In this document: positions 16,820 to 26,130 of the stretch, piece by piece | Numbering within the stretch: the first letter of the stretch is position 1 | Layout of the letters: the number at the start of each line of letters is the position of its first letter | Assembly: GCF_900110655.1 (NCBI RefSeq) | Contig: NZ_FOEQ01000009.1 | Coordinates: 1-64,000 of the forward strand | DNA: 64,000 nt | Direction: 5' to 3' | Origin: Pseudomonas soli | GTDB taxonomy: Bacteria; Pseudomonadota; Gammaproteobacteria; Pseudomonadales; Pseudomonadaceae | Notes under the pieces: generated by a model | Database searches by the model: none | What the model was told of the DNA's origin: nothing | What the model saw: the letters and a program-made list of their open reading frames with translations, nothing else | Made by a program: the position numbers and the translations under genes

Positions 16820-19054
16820 TTGCCACCGGCCGACTTCTTACCCTCAGAGGAAAGACAACGTGCCCGGGATTACCGCGACATGAAAGCCCGCCAGGAGAGC
16901 AAATCAGTCAACTTGCAACCATTACCGGGTTTCATGCGCGGTGGTGGCGAAGTCAGCTGCCTGTTGCAGGCCATGGATTGGGGACGTTCGCCACTGGGCC
17001 CGCCGGACGCTTGGTCGCCAGCATTGAAGGGCGTGGTCGCCACGCTCCTCAGCGCCGAGGCACAAATCGTGCTGTTCTGGGGGCCGCAGTACGCCGCGCT
17101 GTACAACGATGCTTACTGGCCGACCATTGGTGACAAGCACCCCGCGGCGCTAGGGCAACCCGCCCAGGTTCACTGGCGCGAACTGTGGGACGACCTGGAA
17201 CCTTTGTTGCGCGGAGTGCGTGAAACCGGCGTGAGCTTTTCCGCCAAGGACCGGCCGTTCTACATCGAACGCCATGGCCCCGGTGAAACGGCATACTTCG
17301 ACGTCTCCTACTCCGCCGTTCGCGAGGCCGATGGCGCCGTAGGCGGCGTGCTTTGCATCGTCACCGAGACATCCGAACGCGTGTATTTCCAGCACCGTCA
17401 GGCATTTCTCCAGGAACTGCGCCAGGCCTTGCCCGGCCTCGGCCAGGCCGAACGCATCGAAGCCCATGCGGTAAGGCGCCTGGCCAAGGAGCTGGGGGCC
17501 GCAAGAGTCTGCTTCGGCGAAGACCTGGGCGATGGACGCTACCGGGTAGGACAGGAATGGGCCGCACACGTGCCGCCAATCACCGGCATCAACCAGTACG
17601 CGGCCTTGGACCCGGCATTGCGCGAGGCGCTGCTGGCCGGTCAGGTCGTGCAGCGTAACTATGAAGCGAACAGTGCTACGCCCGGTTTCCAAGGGCTGTG
17701 TGCCACGTTGCACGCCCCTGTGCTGCGCGCCGAGCGGCTGGAGGCTATGCTCGCGGTGCACTTCCACACCCCCCATGCATGGACACCCAACGAGTGCGTG
17801 CTGGTCCAGGAGACCGCCAGCCAGGTGTGGGCGGCCATCACCCATGCCCGCGCCGAGCGCGCGCTGCATGCCTTGAACGAAGACCTCGAGGAAAGAGTGG
17901 TAAACATGCTCGCCCAGCGCGAGGCCTCACTGGTGCACCTGCACGAGGCGCGCAAGGCGGAGATCATCGGCCAGCTGTCCGGCGGTATCGCCCACGACCT
18001 GAACAACATGCTCACGCCGATCATTGCTTCGTTCGAGTTGCTGCGCCGCCATCCGCAACAGGAGCGTGCCGAACGCCTGATCGACGGCGGCCTGCAGGCG
18101 GCGGAGCGGGCGCGCAATCTTGTCGGGCGCCTGCTCAGTTTCGCCCGGCGCCAGACCCTCAAGCCCGTCACGGTGTCGCTGGCCGCGCTGGTGGCGGACA
18201 TGCACGAACTGATGGCGCGCTCCCTGGGGCCGGCCATTGTGTTGCAGGTCGACATCGACACGGCGCTGCCAGGTGTATTGGTGGATCCGCACCAGTTGGA
18301 ACTCGCACTGCTGAACCTTGTGGTAAACGCCCGGGACGCCATGAGTGAGGGTGGCCAACTGATCATACGCGCGGGAGCCAATGAGGGCAGCGTGCCTAGG
18401 CCGCAAGGGCTGGAGGGCGGTCGCCAGTTGTGGCTGCAGGTCAGTGACAACGGCTGTGGCATGAGTGACGAAGTGCTGGAGCATTGCATCGAGCCGTTCT
18501 ACTCGACCAAGGGGGTGGGTCGGGGCACCGGCCTTGGTCTGCCGATGGTGCAGGGCCTGGCGTTGCAGTCTGGCGGCGGCTTCAGCATTCGCTCATGGGT
18601 CGGTCGAGGCACGGAAGCGACCTTGTGGCTGCCAGCCAGCGAGGCTGAGGTGGTCGAGCGCTTCGTCGAAACGGACGCGCCGCAGCAGGCGCAACGGCCG
18701 ACTCGGGTGCTGCTGGTCGATGACGAGCCGCTGGTGCGCCAGGCCACGTTGATGCAGTTGCGCGCTCTCGGTTACGAGGTGACCGAAGCGCAAGGGCCCG
18801 CCGAGGCCCTGGGGTTGCTGGACCAGGGGCTGGTGCCCGATGCGCTGCTGACCGACCATGTCATGGCCGAGATGACCGGGGCGCGACTGGCCCAGCAGGT
18901 ACGTGAACGCCTGGGCCAACTGCCGGTGTTGATCATTACCGGTTACACCAACCTCACGCCACGCGAGTTGCATGGCTTCGACGTGCTGCGCAAGCCGTTT
19001 CGCCAGGATGAGCTAGGACGCAGCCTGGCGCGTTTGCTGACGGCACGAGGGTAG
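16820..19054 (+). CDS. Hybrid sensor histidine kinase with receiver domain
   Basis: About 744 residues, soluble, no membrane segments. An N-terminal PAS-like region (GRSPLGPPDAW...LFWGPQYAALYNDAYWPTIG, about 45-195) is followed by a GAF-like region (about 205-350), a HisKA domain with phospho-acceptor His near 392 (GGIAHDLNNML), a HATPase domain (NARDAM, DNGCGMS, GTGLGLPMVQG) and a C-terminal receiver (LLVDDEPL; phospho-acceptor Asp near 679 in TDHVM). The start is uncertain: 16820 gives the longest frame, while ATG at 16880 is also possible. It faces, tail to tail, a kinase with the same architecture (19085-21265). Signal and output are unknown; no DNA-binding response regulator lies beside it. 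Confidence 0.88.
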   Translation: MPPADFLPSEERQRARDYRDMKARQESKSVNLQPLPGFMRGGGEVSCLLQAMDWGRSPLGPPDAWSPALKGVVATLLSAEAQIVLFWGPQYAALYNDAYWPTIGDKHPAALGQPAQVHWRELWDDLEPLLRGVRETGVSFSAKDRPFYIERHGPGETAYFDVSYSAVREADGAVGGVLCIVTETSERVYFQHRQAFLQELRQALPGLGQAERIEAHAVRRLAKELGAARVCFGEDLGDGRYRVGQEWAAHVPPITGINQYAALDPALREALLAGQVVQRNYEANSATPGFQGLCATLHAPVLRAERLEAMLAVHFHTPHAWTPNECVLVQETASQVWAAITHARAERALHALNEDLEERVVNMLAQREASLVHLHEARKAEIIGQLSGGIAHDLNNMLTPIIASFELLRRHPQQERAERLIDGGLQAAERARNLVGRLLSFARRQTLKPVTVSLAALVADMHELMARSLGPAIVLQVDIDTALPGVLVDPHQLELALLNLVVNARDAMSEGGQLIIRAGANEGSVPRPQGLEGGRQLWLQVSDNGCGMSDEVLEHCIEPFYSTKGVGRGTGLGLPMVQGLALQSGGGFSIRSWVGRGTEATLWLPASEAEVVERFVETDAPQQAQRPTRVLLVDDEPLVRQATLMQLRALGYEVTEAQGPAEALGLLDQGLVPDALLTDHVMAEMTGARLAQQVRERLGQLPVLIITGYTNLTPRELHGFDVLRKPFRQDELGRSLARLLTARG

Positions 19055-19084
19055 GTCACGAACCGTTCCTGTGCCACACAGCGC

Positions 19085-21265
19085 TCACTGCCGCCGCAGC
19101 ACCTCCTCCAGCATTCGGCACACCTGCTCGGCCGAATAGGGCTTGGCGAGAAAGGCGAAACCCTGGTGGCCACCTTCGGCAATCGCCTCGCTGTAGCCGG
19201 AGGTGAGGATCACCGGCAACTGCGGCTGGCTGCGCTGTAACTCCAAGGCCAGGGCCAGTCCCCCCATGCCCGGCATCATCACGTCGGAGAACACCACGTC
19301 GAACCCGCCTTGTGTCGAGGCGATCTGTATCAGCGCATCCTCGGCCGAGACCGCCCAACTGACCCGATAGCCATGATCGCGCAGGATCTGCGCGATGAAA
19401 CTGCCGACATCCGGGTTGTCCTCCACCACCATGATATGTCGGGACTCGCCAGAGGGCTCTAGCGCTGGCATCGTGGCGATGTCCTCGACCGCTGCCTGAG
19501 GTACCTGGGGCAGATACAGGGTAAAGGTAGTGCCTTTGCCTTGGCCGCTGCTGACCTGGACATCGCCGCCCGACTGCTTGACGAAGCCGAACACCTGGGA
19601 CAAGCCGAGCCCGGTACCCTGGCCCGCGCCCTTGGTGGTGAAGAATGGATCGAAGATCCGCTCCTGCAGGTGCGGGGCGATACCCACGCCACTGTCGATC
19701 ACCGAGATCGCGGCGAATGGCCCGGCCTGGGCGGCCTGGCCGCGCAGCGCCGGCATGGGCTGGTCGGCTTCCAGGCGCAAGCGCAGGGTGCCCGCGCCCG
19801 CCATGGCATCGCGGCCGTTGATCATCAGGTTGATCACCGCGGTTTCCAGCTGGCCGAGGTCGGCGTGCACGTGGCAGGGCGTGTCGGGCAGTTCCAGGCT
19901 CACCTGGATGCGCGCGCCGGTGGCGGTATCGAGCATCTCGGCCATTGCTTCGAGCCTCGGGCCTGCGTCGAACACCTGGGGGCTGAGCGCCTGGCGCCGA
20001 GCGAAGGCGAGCAGTTGCCCGGTCAGCTTGGCGCCGCGGTCGACGGTGTCGGAGACGGTCTTGAAGTAGCGGCTGCGCCGGTTGTCGTCGAGGTCCGGCC
20101 GCTGCAGGAAATGGATGGAGGAGCGGATGATGGTCAGCAGGTTGTTGAAGTCGTGGGCCACGCCACCGGTCAGCTGACCGATGGCCTCGAGCTTTTGGGT
20201 CTGGCGCAGGACCGCTTCGGTGTGCAGCAACTGGCAGGTACGTTCTTCGACACGCTGCTCGAGGGTCGCGTTGAGCGCCTCCAATGCCGTCATCGCCTCG
20301 CGCACCTCGGCGTTGGCCTGGACCCGCTGGATATGCGCCCAGCAGCGTTCGGTCACTTCGCCAAGCAGGGTCTGTTCGTAGCGGGTCCAGGCCCTGGGCC
20401 GCTTGTCGTGGATGGCCATCAGCGCCGTCAGGCGGCCCTCCTTGATCAGCGGCATACAGATGGTCGCGGTGATGCCGATGGCCTGAAAGGTCGCCGACTC
20501 GGCGGCCGGCAACTGGCTGAGGTTGTCATCGATCACCAGCGCCTGGCCTGCGCGCAGGCGGCTGACGGCCAGTTCGCCGAAGGGGGCCAGGCGATACTGG
20601 CCGACCAGCCGTGGCGAGCCCGGTGCAACCCAGTCGCCACAGATGGTGAAACCGTCCTCGTCGGACGCCATCACGGCATAGGCGCAGCTGGACAATTTCA
20701 GGTGCTCGCCCAGCAGGCGGGTGGTGGTTGCCATGATCCGTTCGGGATCGGTGGCGTGCGCGGTGGCCCGGCCGAGGCTGTCGAGGAAGTTCAGGCGGCG
20801 GTTGGCCACCACGCTCGCGGTGGTTTCGGTGACCGTGTCGAGCATGCCCACAACGTTGCCGTCGTGGTCGCGTACGGGGCTGTAGCAGAAGGTGAAATAG
20901 GCGCGCTCCGGGCTGCCGTGGCGCTCGATCGTCAGCGGGAAGTCTTCGATGTACACCGCTTCGCCGTCGAGGGCGCGCCGGGCCATGCGGCCGATATCGC
21001 TCCAGGCTTCCTGCCACACTTGGCTGAAGGGGCGCCCGAGGGCCGTGGGCTTGTTGCCGAGGATTTCGCTGAAGGCGTCGTTGTGCAGGGTCAGCAGCGC
21101 ATCGCCCCAGAGCACGGCCTGGGGGAAGCGCGAGGCCAGACACAGGGCGACGCTGGTCTTGAGCACGTCGGGCCAGCCGTCCAGAGGCCCAAGGGGCGTA
21201 GCCGCCCAGTCGTGGTTGCGGATGCGCGCGGCCATCAGCCCGCCGCCGTCTAGCCATTTCGCCAT
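19085..21265 (-). CDS. Hybrid sensor histidine kinase with receiver domain (paralogue of the neighbour)
   Basis: About 726 residues. It has the same order as the kinase at 16820-19054: PAS-like region (ATPLGPLDGWPDVLK...VLWGDALLTLHNDAF), GAF-like region, HisKA (GGVAHDFNNLLT), HATPase (DSGVGI, GTGLGLSQVFG) and C-terminal receiver (VVEDNPDV; SDVMMPGMGG). I prefer the ATG at 21265; a GTG at 21307 in the same frame would add 14 residues and has no clear ribosome-binding site. The ends of the two kinase genes are only 30 bases apart. The shared architecture points to an old duplication with inversion. Its target is unknown. Confidence 0.87.
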   Translation of the reverse strand: MAKWLDGGGLMAARIRNHDWAATPLGPLDGWPDVLKTSVALCLASRFPQAVLWGDALLTLHNDAFSEILGNKPTALGRPFSQVWQEAWSDIGRMARRALDGEAVYIEDFPLTIERHGSPERAYFTFCYSPVRDHDGNVVGMLDTVTETTASVVANRRLNFLDSLGRATAHATDPERIMATTTRLLGEHLKLSSCAYAVMASDEDGFTICGDWVAPGSPRLVGQYRLAPFGELAVSRLRAGQALVIDDNLSQLPAAESATFQAIGITATICMPLIKEGRLTALMAIHDKRPRAWTRYEQTLLGEVTERCWAHIQRVQANAEVREAMTALEALNATLEQRVEERTCQLLHTEAVLRQTQKLEAIGQLTGGVAHDFNNLLTIIRSSIHFLQRPDLDDNRRSRYFKTVSDTVDRGAKLTGQLLAFARRQALSPQVFDAGPRLEAMAEMLDTATGARIQVSLELPDTPCHVHADLGQLETAVINLMINGRDAMAGAGTLRLRLEADQPMPALRGQAAQAGPFAAISVIDSGVGIAPHLQERIFDPFFTTKGAGQGTGLGLSQVFGFVKQSGGDVQVSSGQGKGTTFTLYLPQVPQAAVEDIATMPALEPSGESRHIMVVEDNPDVGSFIAQILRDHGYRVSWAVSAEDALIQIASTQGGFDVVFSDVMMPGMGGLALALELQRSQPQLPVILTSGYSEAIAEGGHQGFAFLAKPYSAEQVCRMLEEVLRRQ

Positions 21266-21349
21266 GAACGCTTGCCGGTCCTTTTGTGTGGGATCATCAG
21301 GTTGCACCGAGACGCGACGCTTGGCGAGGGATTTGTATGCGCTGTCGCC

Positions 21350-21913
21350 TCAGCGGATGAAATGCACCTTGCCGGTATCGTCGTTGCCCATGTAGATGCC
21401 GTACACCCCGGCCTGGCGCTCGAGGATGTAGCGTTCGAGGATCTGCCGGATCGCCGGGTAGTAGATCTCGTCCCAGGGGATCTGGTCCGGCTCGAAGAAG
21501 CGGTAGTCCAAGGTCTCGGGCCCGTACTGGCCGGTCTCCTCGGTGACCACGGCGCGGAAGATGATGTACACCTCGCTGATCTGCGGCACGCTGAAGATCG
21601 AGTAGGGCGAGACGATGTCGGCGCGCACGCCGCTCTCTTCCCACACCTCGCGCAGCGCCGCCTGCTCGGTGGTCTCGCCGGCCTCCATGAAACCGGCTGG
21701 CAGGGTCCAGGTCCCGGGGCGCGGCGGGATGGCGCGCTGGCACAGCAGGTACTTGCCGTCGCGCTCGATGATGCAGCCGGCGATGATCTTCGGATTGATG
21801 TAGTGGATGTAGCCGCAACCGGCGCAGTGAAGACGTTCGTGGGTGTCGCCGTTGGGGACGCCCCGGGCCAGTTCCGTGGTGCAGTGCGGGCAGTAGCGCG
21901 GGGCGGTGGGCAT
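21350..21913 (-). CDS. NUDIX hydrolase with N-terminal zinc ribbon
   Basis: 187 residues. Two CxxC pairs (CPHC and CAGC, about residues 8-34) form a zinc ribbon like that of NudC-type enzymes. The Nudix box is complete (GFMEAGETTEQAALREVWEESG), giving metal-dependent cleavage of a nucleoside diphosphate-linked compound; NAD(H), FAD or ADP-ribose are typical substrates, but none is shown here. It starts 2 bases after the stop of the GntR regulator, so it is the last gene of the same minus-strand operon. A role in turning over flavin or nicotinamide cofactors would fit but is inference. Confidence 0.88.
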   Translation of the reverse strand: MPTAPRYCPHCTTELARGVPNGDTHERLHCAGCGYIHYINPKIIAGCIIERDGKYLLCQRAIPPRPGTWTLPAGFMEAGETTEQAALREVWEESGVRADIVSPYSIFSVPQISEVYIIFRAVVTEETGQYGPETLDYRFFEPDQIPWDEIYYPAIRQILERYILERQAGVYGIYMGNDDTGKVHFIR

Positions 21914-21915
21914 GG

Positions 21916-22668
21916 TCAGTGGCCTATGCGAGGGTCCTTGAGGGGCAGGGGGGCGACGATATCGCGGACCTTGGCGTTGTCGTCCTGCTTCTGGCGCAGG
22001 TAGTCGAGGGCGACCTTGGCGGCGGCGCGCACATGGTCGACCGAGGCCTGGTGGGCGGCCAGGGGGTCGCCGCCCTTGATCGCCTCGACGATCTTTTCCA
22101 TCTCGCGGTTGCTCGCGCCCCGGCGGTTCTCCTGGGACACCGAGGTGGCGCGCAGGTAACTGATGCGCGCCTGCAGCTGGCGCAACTGCTGGGCGGCGAC
22201 CTGGTTGCCCGAGCCTTCGAGCAGCACGTCGTAGAAGCCTTGCACCGAGTCGAGCACCTGCTGCAGCTCGCCGTCTTCCAGCGCCTCGCGGTTGACCTCC
22301 AGGGCGCGCTCCAGGGCGCGGATGTCCTTGGCCTTGGCGTTGAGGGTGAACAGTTGCACGATCAGGCCTTCGAGCACGCAACGCAGCTCGTAGATATCAC
22401 GGGCGTCTTCCAGGGTGATGATCGCCACCCGAGGACCCTTGGCGTCGGCGAACTCCACCAGGCCTTCGGACTCCAGGTGCCGCAGGGCCTCGCGCACGGA
22501 GGTGCGGCTGACGCCCAGGCGCTCGCAGAGGTCGCGCTCGACCAGGCGATCGCCTGGTAGCAGGTGGAAGTTCATGATCGCGCCGCGCAGCTTGTCGAGC
22601 ACGATTTCACGCAGGGTGACGGGGTTGCGGTTGACCTTGAAGCTGTCGTCGAGGGGCTGGCGTTTCAT
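21916..22668 (-). CDS. GntR family transcriptional regulator, FCD subfamily
   Basis: 250 residues. An N-terminal winged helix (ERLGVSRTSVREALRHLESEGLV, about 45-80) is followed by an all-helical FCD ligand-binding domain (ITLEDARDIYELRCVLEGL onward). FCD regulators usually repress catabolic operons and release DNA when a pathway acid binds. I chose ATG 22668 (MKRQPL) because the longer reading to 22746 adds a low-complexity leader. It is embedded in the catabolic operon it probably controls. The palindromes ATGGTATACCAT at 26767 and ATGGTATACCGT at 28681 are its likely operators, since FCD regulators often bind TGGT...ACCA half sites. Confidence 0.9.
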   Translation of the reverse strand: MKRQPLDDSFKVNRNPVTLREIVLDKLRGAIMNFHLLPGDRLVERDLCERLGVSRTSVREALRHLESEGLVEFADAKGPRVAIITLEDARDIYELRCVLEGLIVQLFTLNAKAKDIRALERALEVNREALEDGELQQVLDSVQGFYDVLLEGSGNQVAAQQLRQLQARISYLRATSVSQENRRGASNREMEKIVEAIKGGDPLAAHQASVDHVRAAAKVALDYLRQKQDDNAKVRDIVAPLPLKDPRIGH

Positions 22669-22757
22669 CAGGGGCGCTCTTCTATGCGGCTGTTGCGCCA
22701 ACATCGCGGAATGCCTTGAACCGGGGCATTCCTTGCAGTGGTTCACACAGCCCGCTG

Positions 22758-23147
22758 TTAACGGGTGGATTGCGCATCGGCTTCGGCGAACGCTTCGCGG
22801 GCCAGGCGGAAACTGTCCACCGCCGCGGGCACGCCGCAGTAAATGCCGACTTGAAGCAGGATCTCGCGAATCTGTTCGCGGCTCAGGCCATTACGCAGCG
22901 CGCCGCGGATGTGCAGCTTGAGCTCGTGGGGCCGGTTGAGCGCGGAAATCATCGCCAAGTTTATCATGCTGCGCTCTTTGAGCGACAAGCCATCGCGGCC
23001 CCAGACATGGCCCCAGCAGTACTCGGTGACCAGCTCCTGGAGTGGCTGGGTGAACTCGTCGGCGTTTTCGATCGAGCGGTTGACGTAGTCTTCGCCGAGC
23101 ACTTGTGTGCGGATCTGCAGGCCTTTCTCGTACTTTTCGTTACTCAT
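22758..23147 (-). CDS. Carboxymuconolactone decarboxylase-like protein
   Basis: 129 residues. The core LSLKERSMINLAMISALNRPHELKLHIRGALRNGLSREQIREILLQVGIYCGVPAA is typical of the CMD family, whose members include gamma-carboxymuconolactone decarboxylase. Length and helical pattern fit the decarboxylase subgroup rather than AhpD peroxidase, as no CxxC pair is present. The start at 23147 follows AAGGA at nine bases. It lies upstream of the GntR gene and downstream of a flavin reductase, separated from the latter by a terminator-like stem. The true substrate is unknown; in this island it may decarboxylate or isomerise a ring-cleavage product. Confidence 0.85.
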   Translation of the reverse strand: MSNEKYEKGLQIRTQVLGEDYVNRSIENADEFTQPLQELVTEYCWGHVWGRDGLSLKERSMINLAMISALNRPHELKLHIRGALRNGLSREQIREILLQVGIYCGVPAAVDSFRLAREAFAEADAQSTR

Positions 23148-23171
23148 CTGCCGAGGTCCTTGAACGTTGAA

Positions 23172-23218
23172 TAAAAATGGGGGCCGCAACCGAGGGTGAA
23201 GGGGTATGCGCGGCCCCC
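23172..23218 (-). terminator. Terminator-like stem inside the catabolic operon
   Basis: The arms at 23179-23187 and 23210-23218 (GGGGGCCGC/GCGGCCCCC) form a nine-pair stem. Reading the minus strand it is followed by ATTTTTATTC. It sits between the flavin reductase and the CMD-like gene, so it may reduce expression of the CMD, GntR and NUDIX genes relative to the upstream enzymes. Confidence 0.65.
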
Positions 23219-23252
23219 GGAAACTGTGGGGCGCACAGCGCCCCCGCGAGTG

Positions 23253-23738
23253 TCAGCCCAGCGGCGGCAGCGCGCCGAGCTTGCCCTTGTGGTAGACCAT
23301 CGGGGTGACCGGCTGCTCGGGCAGCACCAGGTTCTTCACCTGGCCGACGATGATCGCGTGGTCGCCGCCGTCGTACTCGCGCCAAAACTCGCACTCGATG
23401 ATCGCCGTGGCCTTGGTCAGCAGCGGGTTGCCCAGCTCGCTCAACTGCCAGTCGATGCCCTTGGCCTTGTCCTTGCCCTTGCCGGCGAAGGCATAGGCCT
23501 CGGCGGTCTGGTCGGCGGACAGCAGGTGGATGGCGAACTGCTTGCTGTCACGCAGGATCGGGTAAGTGTCGGAGGCGTAGTTGGGGCAGAACAGCACCAG
23601 CGCCGGCTCGATCGACAGCGCGCTGAACGCGCTGGCGGTGATGCCGACGATGCCGCCGTCGGCGTCCAGGGTGGTAACCACGGTGACGCCGGACGGGAAC
23701 GAGCCCATCACGTCTTTGTAGATGCCAGGTTCGATCAT
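23253..23738 (-). CDS. Flavin reductase (NADH:flavin oxidoreductase component), copy 1
   Basis: 161 residues of the flavin reductase domain family that supplies reduced FMN or FAD to two-component monooxygenases. Characteristic stretches are MGSFPSGVTVVTTLD near the N-terminus, ITASAFSALSIEPALVLFCPN for flavin binding, and GGDHAIIVGQV near the C-terminus. It begins 12 bases after the stop of the aldehyde dehydrogenase gene in the same operon. A close paralogue lies at 28138-28623 next to the luciferase-like monooxygenase. Two reductases for one visible oxygenase is odd; this copy may serve another oxygenase or be redundant. Confidence 0.9.
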   Translation of the reverse strand: MIEPGIYKDVMGSFPSGVTVVTTLDADGGIVGITASAFSALSIEPALVLFCPNYASDTYPILRDSKQFAIHLLSADQTAEAYAFAGKGKDKAKGIDWQLSELGNPLLTKATAIIECEFWREYDGGDHAIIVGQVKNLVLPEQPVTPMVYHKGKLGALPPLG

Positions 23739-23750
23739 GGTGGCGTTCTC

Positions 23751-25232
23751 CTAGCGCATCACGAAGGGGTCGGGCATGGGCGCGGTGGACAGGTTGATCC
23801 ACACCGTCTTCAACTCGGTGTAGGCCAGCACCGAGTCGATGCCGCTCTCGCGGCCGTAACCGCTGTTCTTGAAGCCGCCGATGGGGGCCATGGCCGATAC
23901 GGCGCGGTAGGTATTGACCCAGATGATCCCCGAGCGCACGTCACGGGCCAGGCGGTGGGCGCGGCCCAGGTCGCGGGTCCAGATGCCGGCGGCCAGGCCG
24001 AACTGCGAGTCGTTGGCCATTGCCAGGGCCTGTTCCTCGGTCTTGAAGCGGATCACCGCGGCGACCGGGCCGAACACTTCTTCCTGCATGATGGTCATCG
24101 AGTTGCTGTCGCACTCGAACAGGGTCGGCTCGTAGAACCAGCCATCGCCTTCGACCTCGGCGCGCTTGCCACCCATGCGCAAGGTGGCGCCCTCGGCCTT
24201 GGCCGCGGCCACCAGGCCTTCGATCACCGCCAGTTGCTGGGCGGTGGCGATCGGGCCCATCTCGCTGCTGTCGTCCTGCGGGTTGCCGATGCGGATGCTT
24301 TTGGCGCGGGCGATCAGGCGTTCGACGAACTCGTCGAAGATATCGTCCTGCACCAGCAGGCGCGAACCTGCCACGCAGCTTTGCCCGGAGGCGGCATAGA
24401 TGCCGGCCACGGCGCCGTTGATGGCGCTGTCCAGGTCGGCGTCGGCGAAGATGATGTTCGGCGACTTGCCGCCCAGTTCCAGCGACAGCTTGGCGAAGTT
24501 CTCGGCGCTGCTGCGCACCACGTGGCGGGCGGTGGCAGCGCCGCCGGTGAAGGCGATCTTGCGCACCAGCGGGTGGCGGGTCAGCGCCGCGCCGGTGCTT
24601 GGGCCGTAACCTGTGACCACGTTGACCACGCCAGCCGGGAAGCCGGCTTCCAGGGCCAGGCGGGCCAGCTCGAGGAGGGTGGCGGAGGCGTGCTCCGAGG
24701 GTTTGAGCACGATGGTGTTGCCGGCGGCCAGGGCCGGGGCCAGCTTGATCGCGGTGAGGTACAGCGGGCTGTTCCACGGGATGATCCCGGCCACCACGCC
24801 GATCGGCTCGTGCACCGTGTAGGCGAACAGGTCGGGCTTGTCCAGCGGCAGGGTGCCGCCTTCGAGCTTGTCGGCCAGGCCCGCGGTGTAGTGGAAGAAC
24901 TCCGGCAGGTAGCCGACCTGGCCGCGGGTCTCGCGGATCAACTTGCCGTTGTCGCGGCTTTCCAACTGGGCCAGGTGTTCCTTGTTCTCGGCAATCAGGT
25001 CGCCGAGGCGGCGCAGCAGCTTGCCCCGGGCGGTGGCAGTGAGGCCGCGCCAGGCCTTGCCTTCGAAGGCGCGCTGGGCGGCCTGTACGGCGAGCTCGAC
25101 ATCGGCTTCGCCGGCATCTGGCAGTTGCGCCCAGGCCTTGGCGGTGGCCGGGTCAAGGCTGTCGAAGGTCTTGCCGCTCTGGGCATCGCGCCATTGGCCA
25201 TCGATGCACATCTGGAAACGAACGAGGGTCAT
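23751..25232 (-). CDS. NAD(P)-dependent aldehyde dehydrogenase
   Basis: 493 residues, the normal length. Motifs present: IPWNSPL (about 151), cofactor-binding FTGGAATARHV, general base Glu near 252 in LELGGKSPN, and catalytic Cys near 286 in GQSCVAGSR. It oxidises an aldehyde to its acid with NAD(P)+. Its ATG overlaps the stop of the alpha/beta hydrolase gene (ATGA), which indicates translational coupling. In context it probably oxidises a semialdehyde left after ring opening and hydrolysis. The sequence alone does not fix the substrate; relatives act on betaine aldehyde, hydroxymuconic semialdehyde or succinic semialdehyde. Confidence 0.93.
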   Translation of the reverse strand: MTLVRFQMCIDGQWRDAQSGKTFDSLDPATAKAWAQLPDAGEADVELAVQAAQRAFEGKAWRGLTATARGKLLRRLGDLIAENKEHLAQLESRDNGKLIRETRGQVGYLPEFFHYTAGLADKLEGGTLPLDKPDLFAYTVHEPIGVVAGIIPWNSPLYLTAIKLAPALAAGNTIVLKPSEHASATLLELARLALEAGFPAGVVNVVTGYGPSTGAALTRHPLVRKIAFTGGAATARHVVRSSAENFAKLSLELGGKSPNIIFADADLDSAINGAVAGIYAASGQSCVAGSRLLVQDDIFDEFVERLIARAKSIRIGNPQDDSSEMGPIATAQQLAVIEGLVAAAKAEGATLRMGGKRAEVEGDGWFYEPTLFECDSNSMTIMQEEVFGPVAAVIRFKTEEQALAMANDSQFGLAAGIWTRDLGRAHRLARDVRSGIIWVNTYRAVSAMAPIGGFKNSGYGRESGIDSVLAYTELKTVWINLSTAPMPDPFVMR

Positions 25233-26062
25233 GCAACTATCCCCTTGGCGGATTCGGTGAGGGTGCGGGCCTGCCTGAGGAAGTCCAGCAGCATCTTGTT
25301 GACTTCGCGCGGTGCTTCCACCGGCATCATATGCCGTTGCTCGGCCAGGACCACACTCTGCGCGCCGGGAATTCGCGCGGCGAGTTGGCGGGTCATGGCC
25401 GGGGTGGAACCGCTGTCGAGCTCGCCGGTAGCGATCAGCGTCGGTACCTGGATGCTGCTCAGGTCGGCTTCGCGGTACATGTCCTGAGTGGCGAACAGCG
25501 AGTAAGTGGTGTGGTAGCCCTGCGGGTCGTTGCTTGCCAGGATCTGGCGGATGGCGGCGACCTGGGCCGGGTTGGCGGCCTTGTACTCGCGGCTGAACCA
25601 ACGCTCGAGGGCGGCATCGACGTTGGCGTCTGGACCCTGTTCGTAGGCTTGCGCGGCGCGTGCGATCACCCCGGCGCTCTGCTCGGGAGTACGGTTGAAG
25701 ACGCTGTTGAGTATTACCAGCGCGGCCAGGCGTTGCGGGTAGTCCAGGGCGAACGCGCGTGCCACCAGGCCGCCCATGGAAAAGCCGATCACGCAGGCCT
25801 GAGCGACCTGCAGGTGGTCGAGCAGTTCGGCGAGCTGCTCGGCATAGCCTTCCAGCGGCGTATCGGCGCTGGGCACGCGGCTCTGGCCATGGCCGAGCAT
25901 GTCGTAGGCGATGACGCGATAGTCGTTGGCCAGGCCGACGATCTGCCCGCCCCACATTTCCTTGTTCAGGCCCACGCCGTGGATCAGTACCACGGGCTGG
26001 CCCTGGCCCAGGTCCAGGTAACTGGTCCCGGCCGGTGTACGTTCAGCGACAGGCTGAATCAT
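25229..26062 (-). CDS. Alpha/beta hydrolase
   Basis: 277 residues. Oxyanion motif VVLIHGVGLNKEMW (about 28-41), nucleophile elbow GFSMGG (Ser near 97), acid residue probably in TGELDSGSTP and catalytic His in EQRHMMPVEAP near the C-terminus. The fold matches RutD, 3-oxoadipate enol-lactonase and related C-C or amide/ester hydrolases. The start at 26062 follows a GGAG. Its stop overlaps the aldehyde dehydrogenase start, suggesting hydrolysis directly before aldehyde oxidation, for example of an enamine, amide or enol lactone made by the luciferase-like oxygenase. That order is inference. Confidence 0.9.
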   Translation of the reverse strand: MIQPVAERTPAGTSYLDLGQGQPVVLIHGVGLNKEMWGGQIVGLANDYRVIAYDMLGHGQSRVPSADTPLEGYAEQLAELLDHLQVAQACVIGFSMGGLVARAFALDYPQRLAALVILNSVFNRTPEQSAGVIARAAQAYEQGPDANVDAALERWFSREYKAANPAQVAAIRQILASNDPQGYHTTYSLFATQDMYREADLSSIQVPTLIATGELDSGSTPAMTRQLAARIPGAQSVVLAEQRHMMPVEAPREVNKMLLDFLRQARTLTESAKGIVA

Positions 26063-26130
26063 GGAGGGCGCTCCTTGAAGGTCGGGCGCGGCGGGTATGC
26101 ACGCCACGCCCAGGCCCGGCTTGGTTGTTG

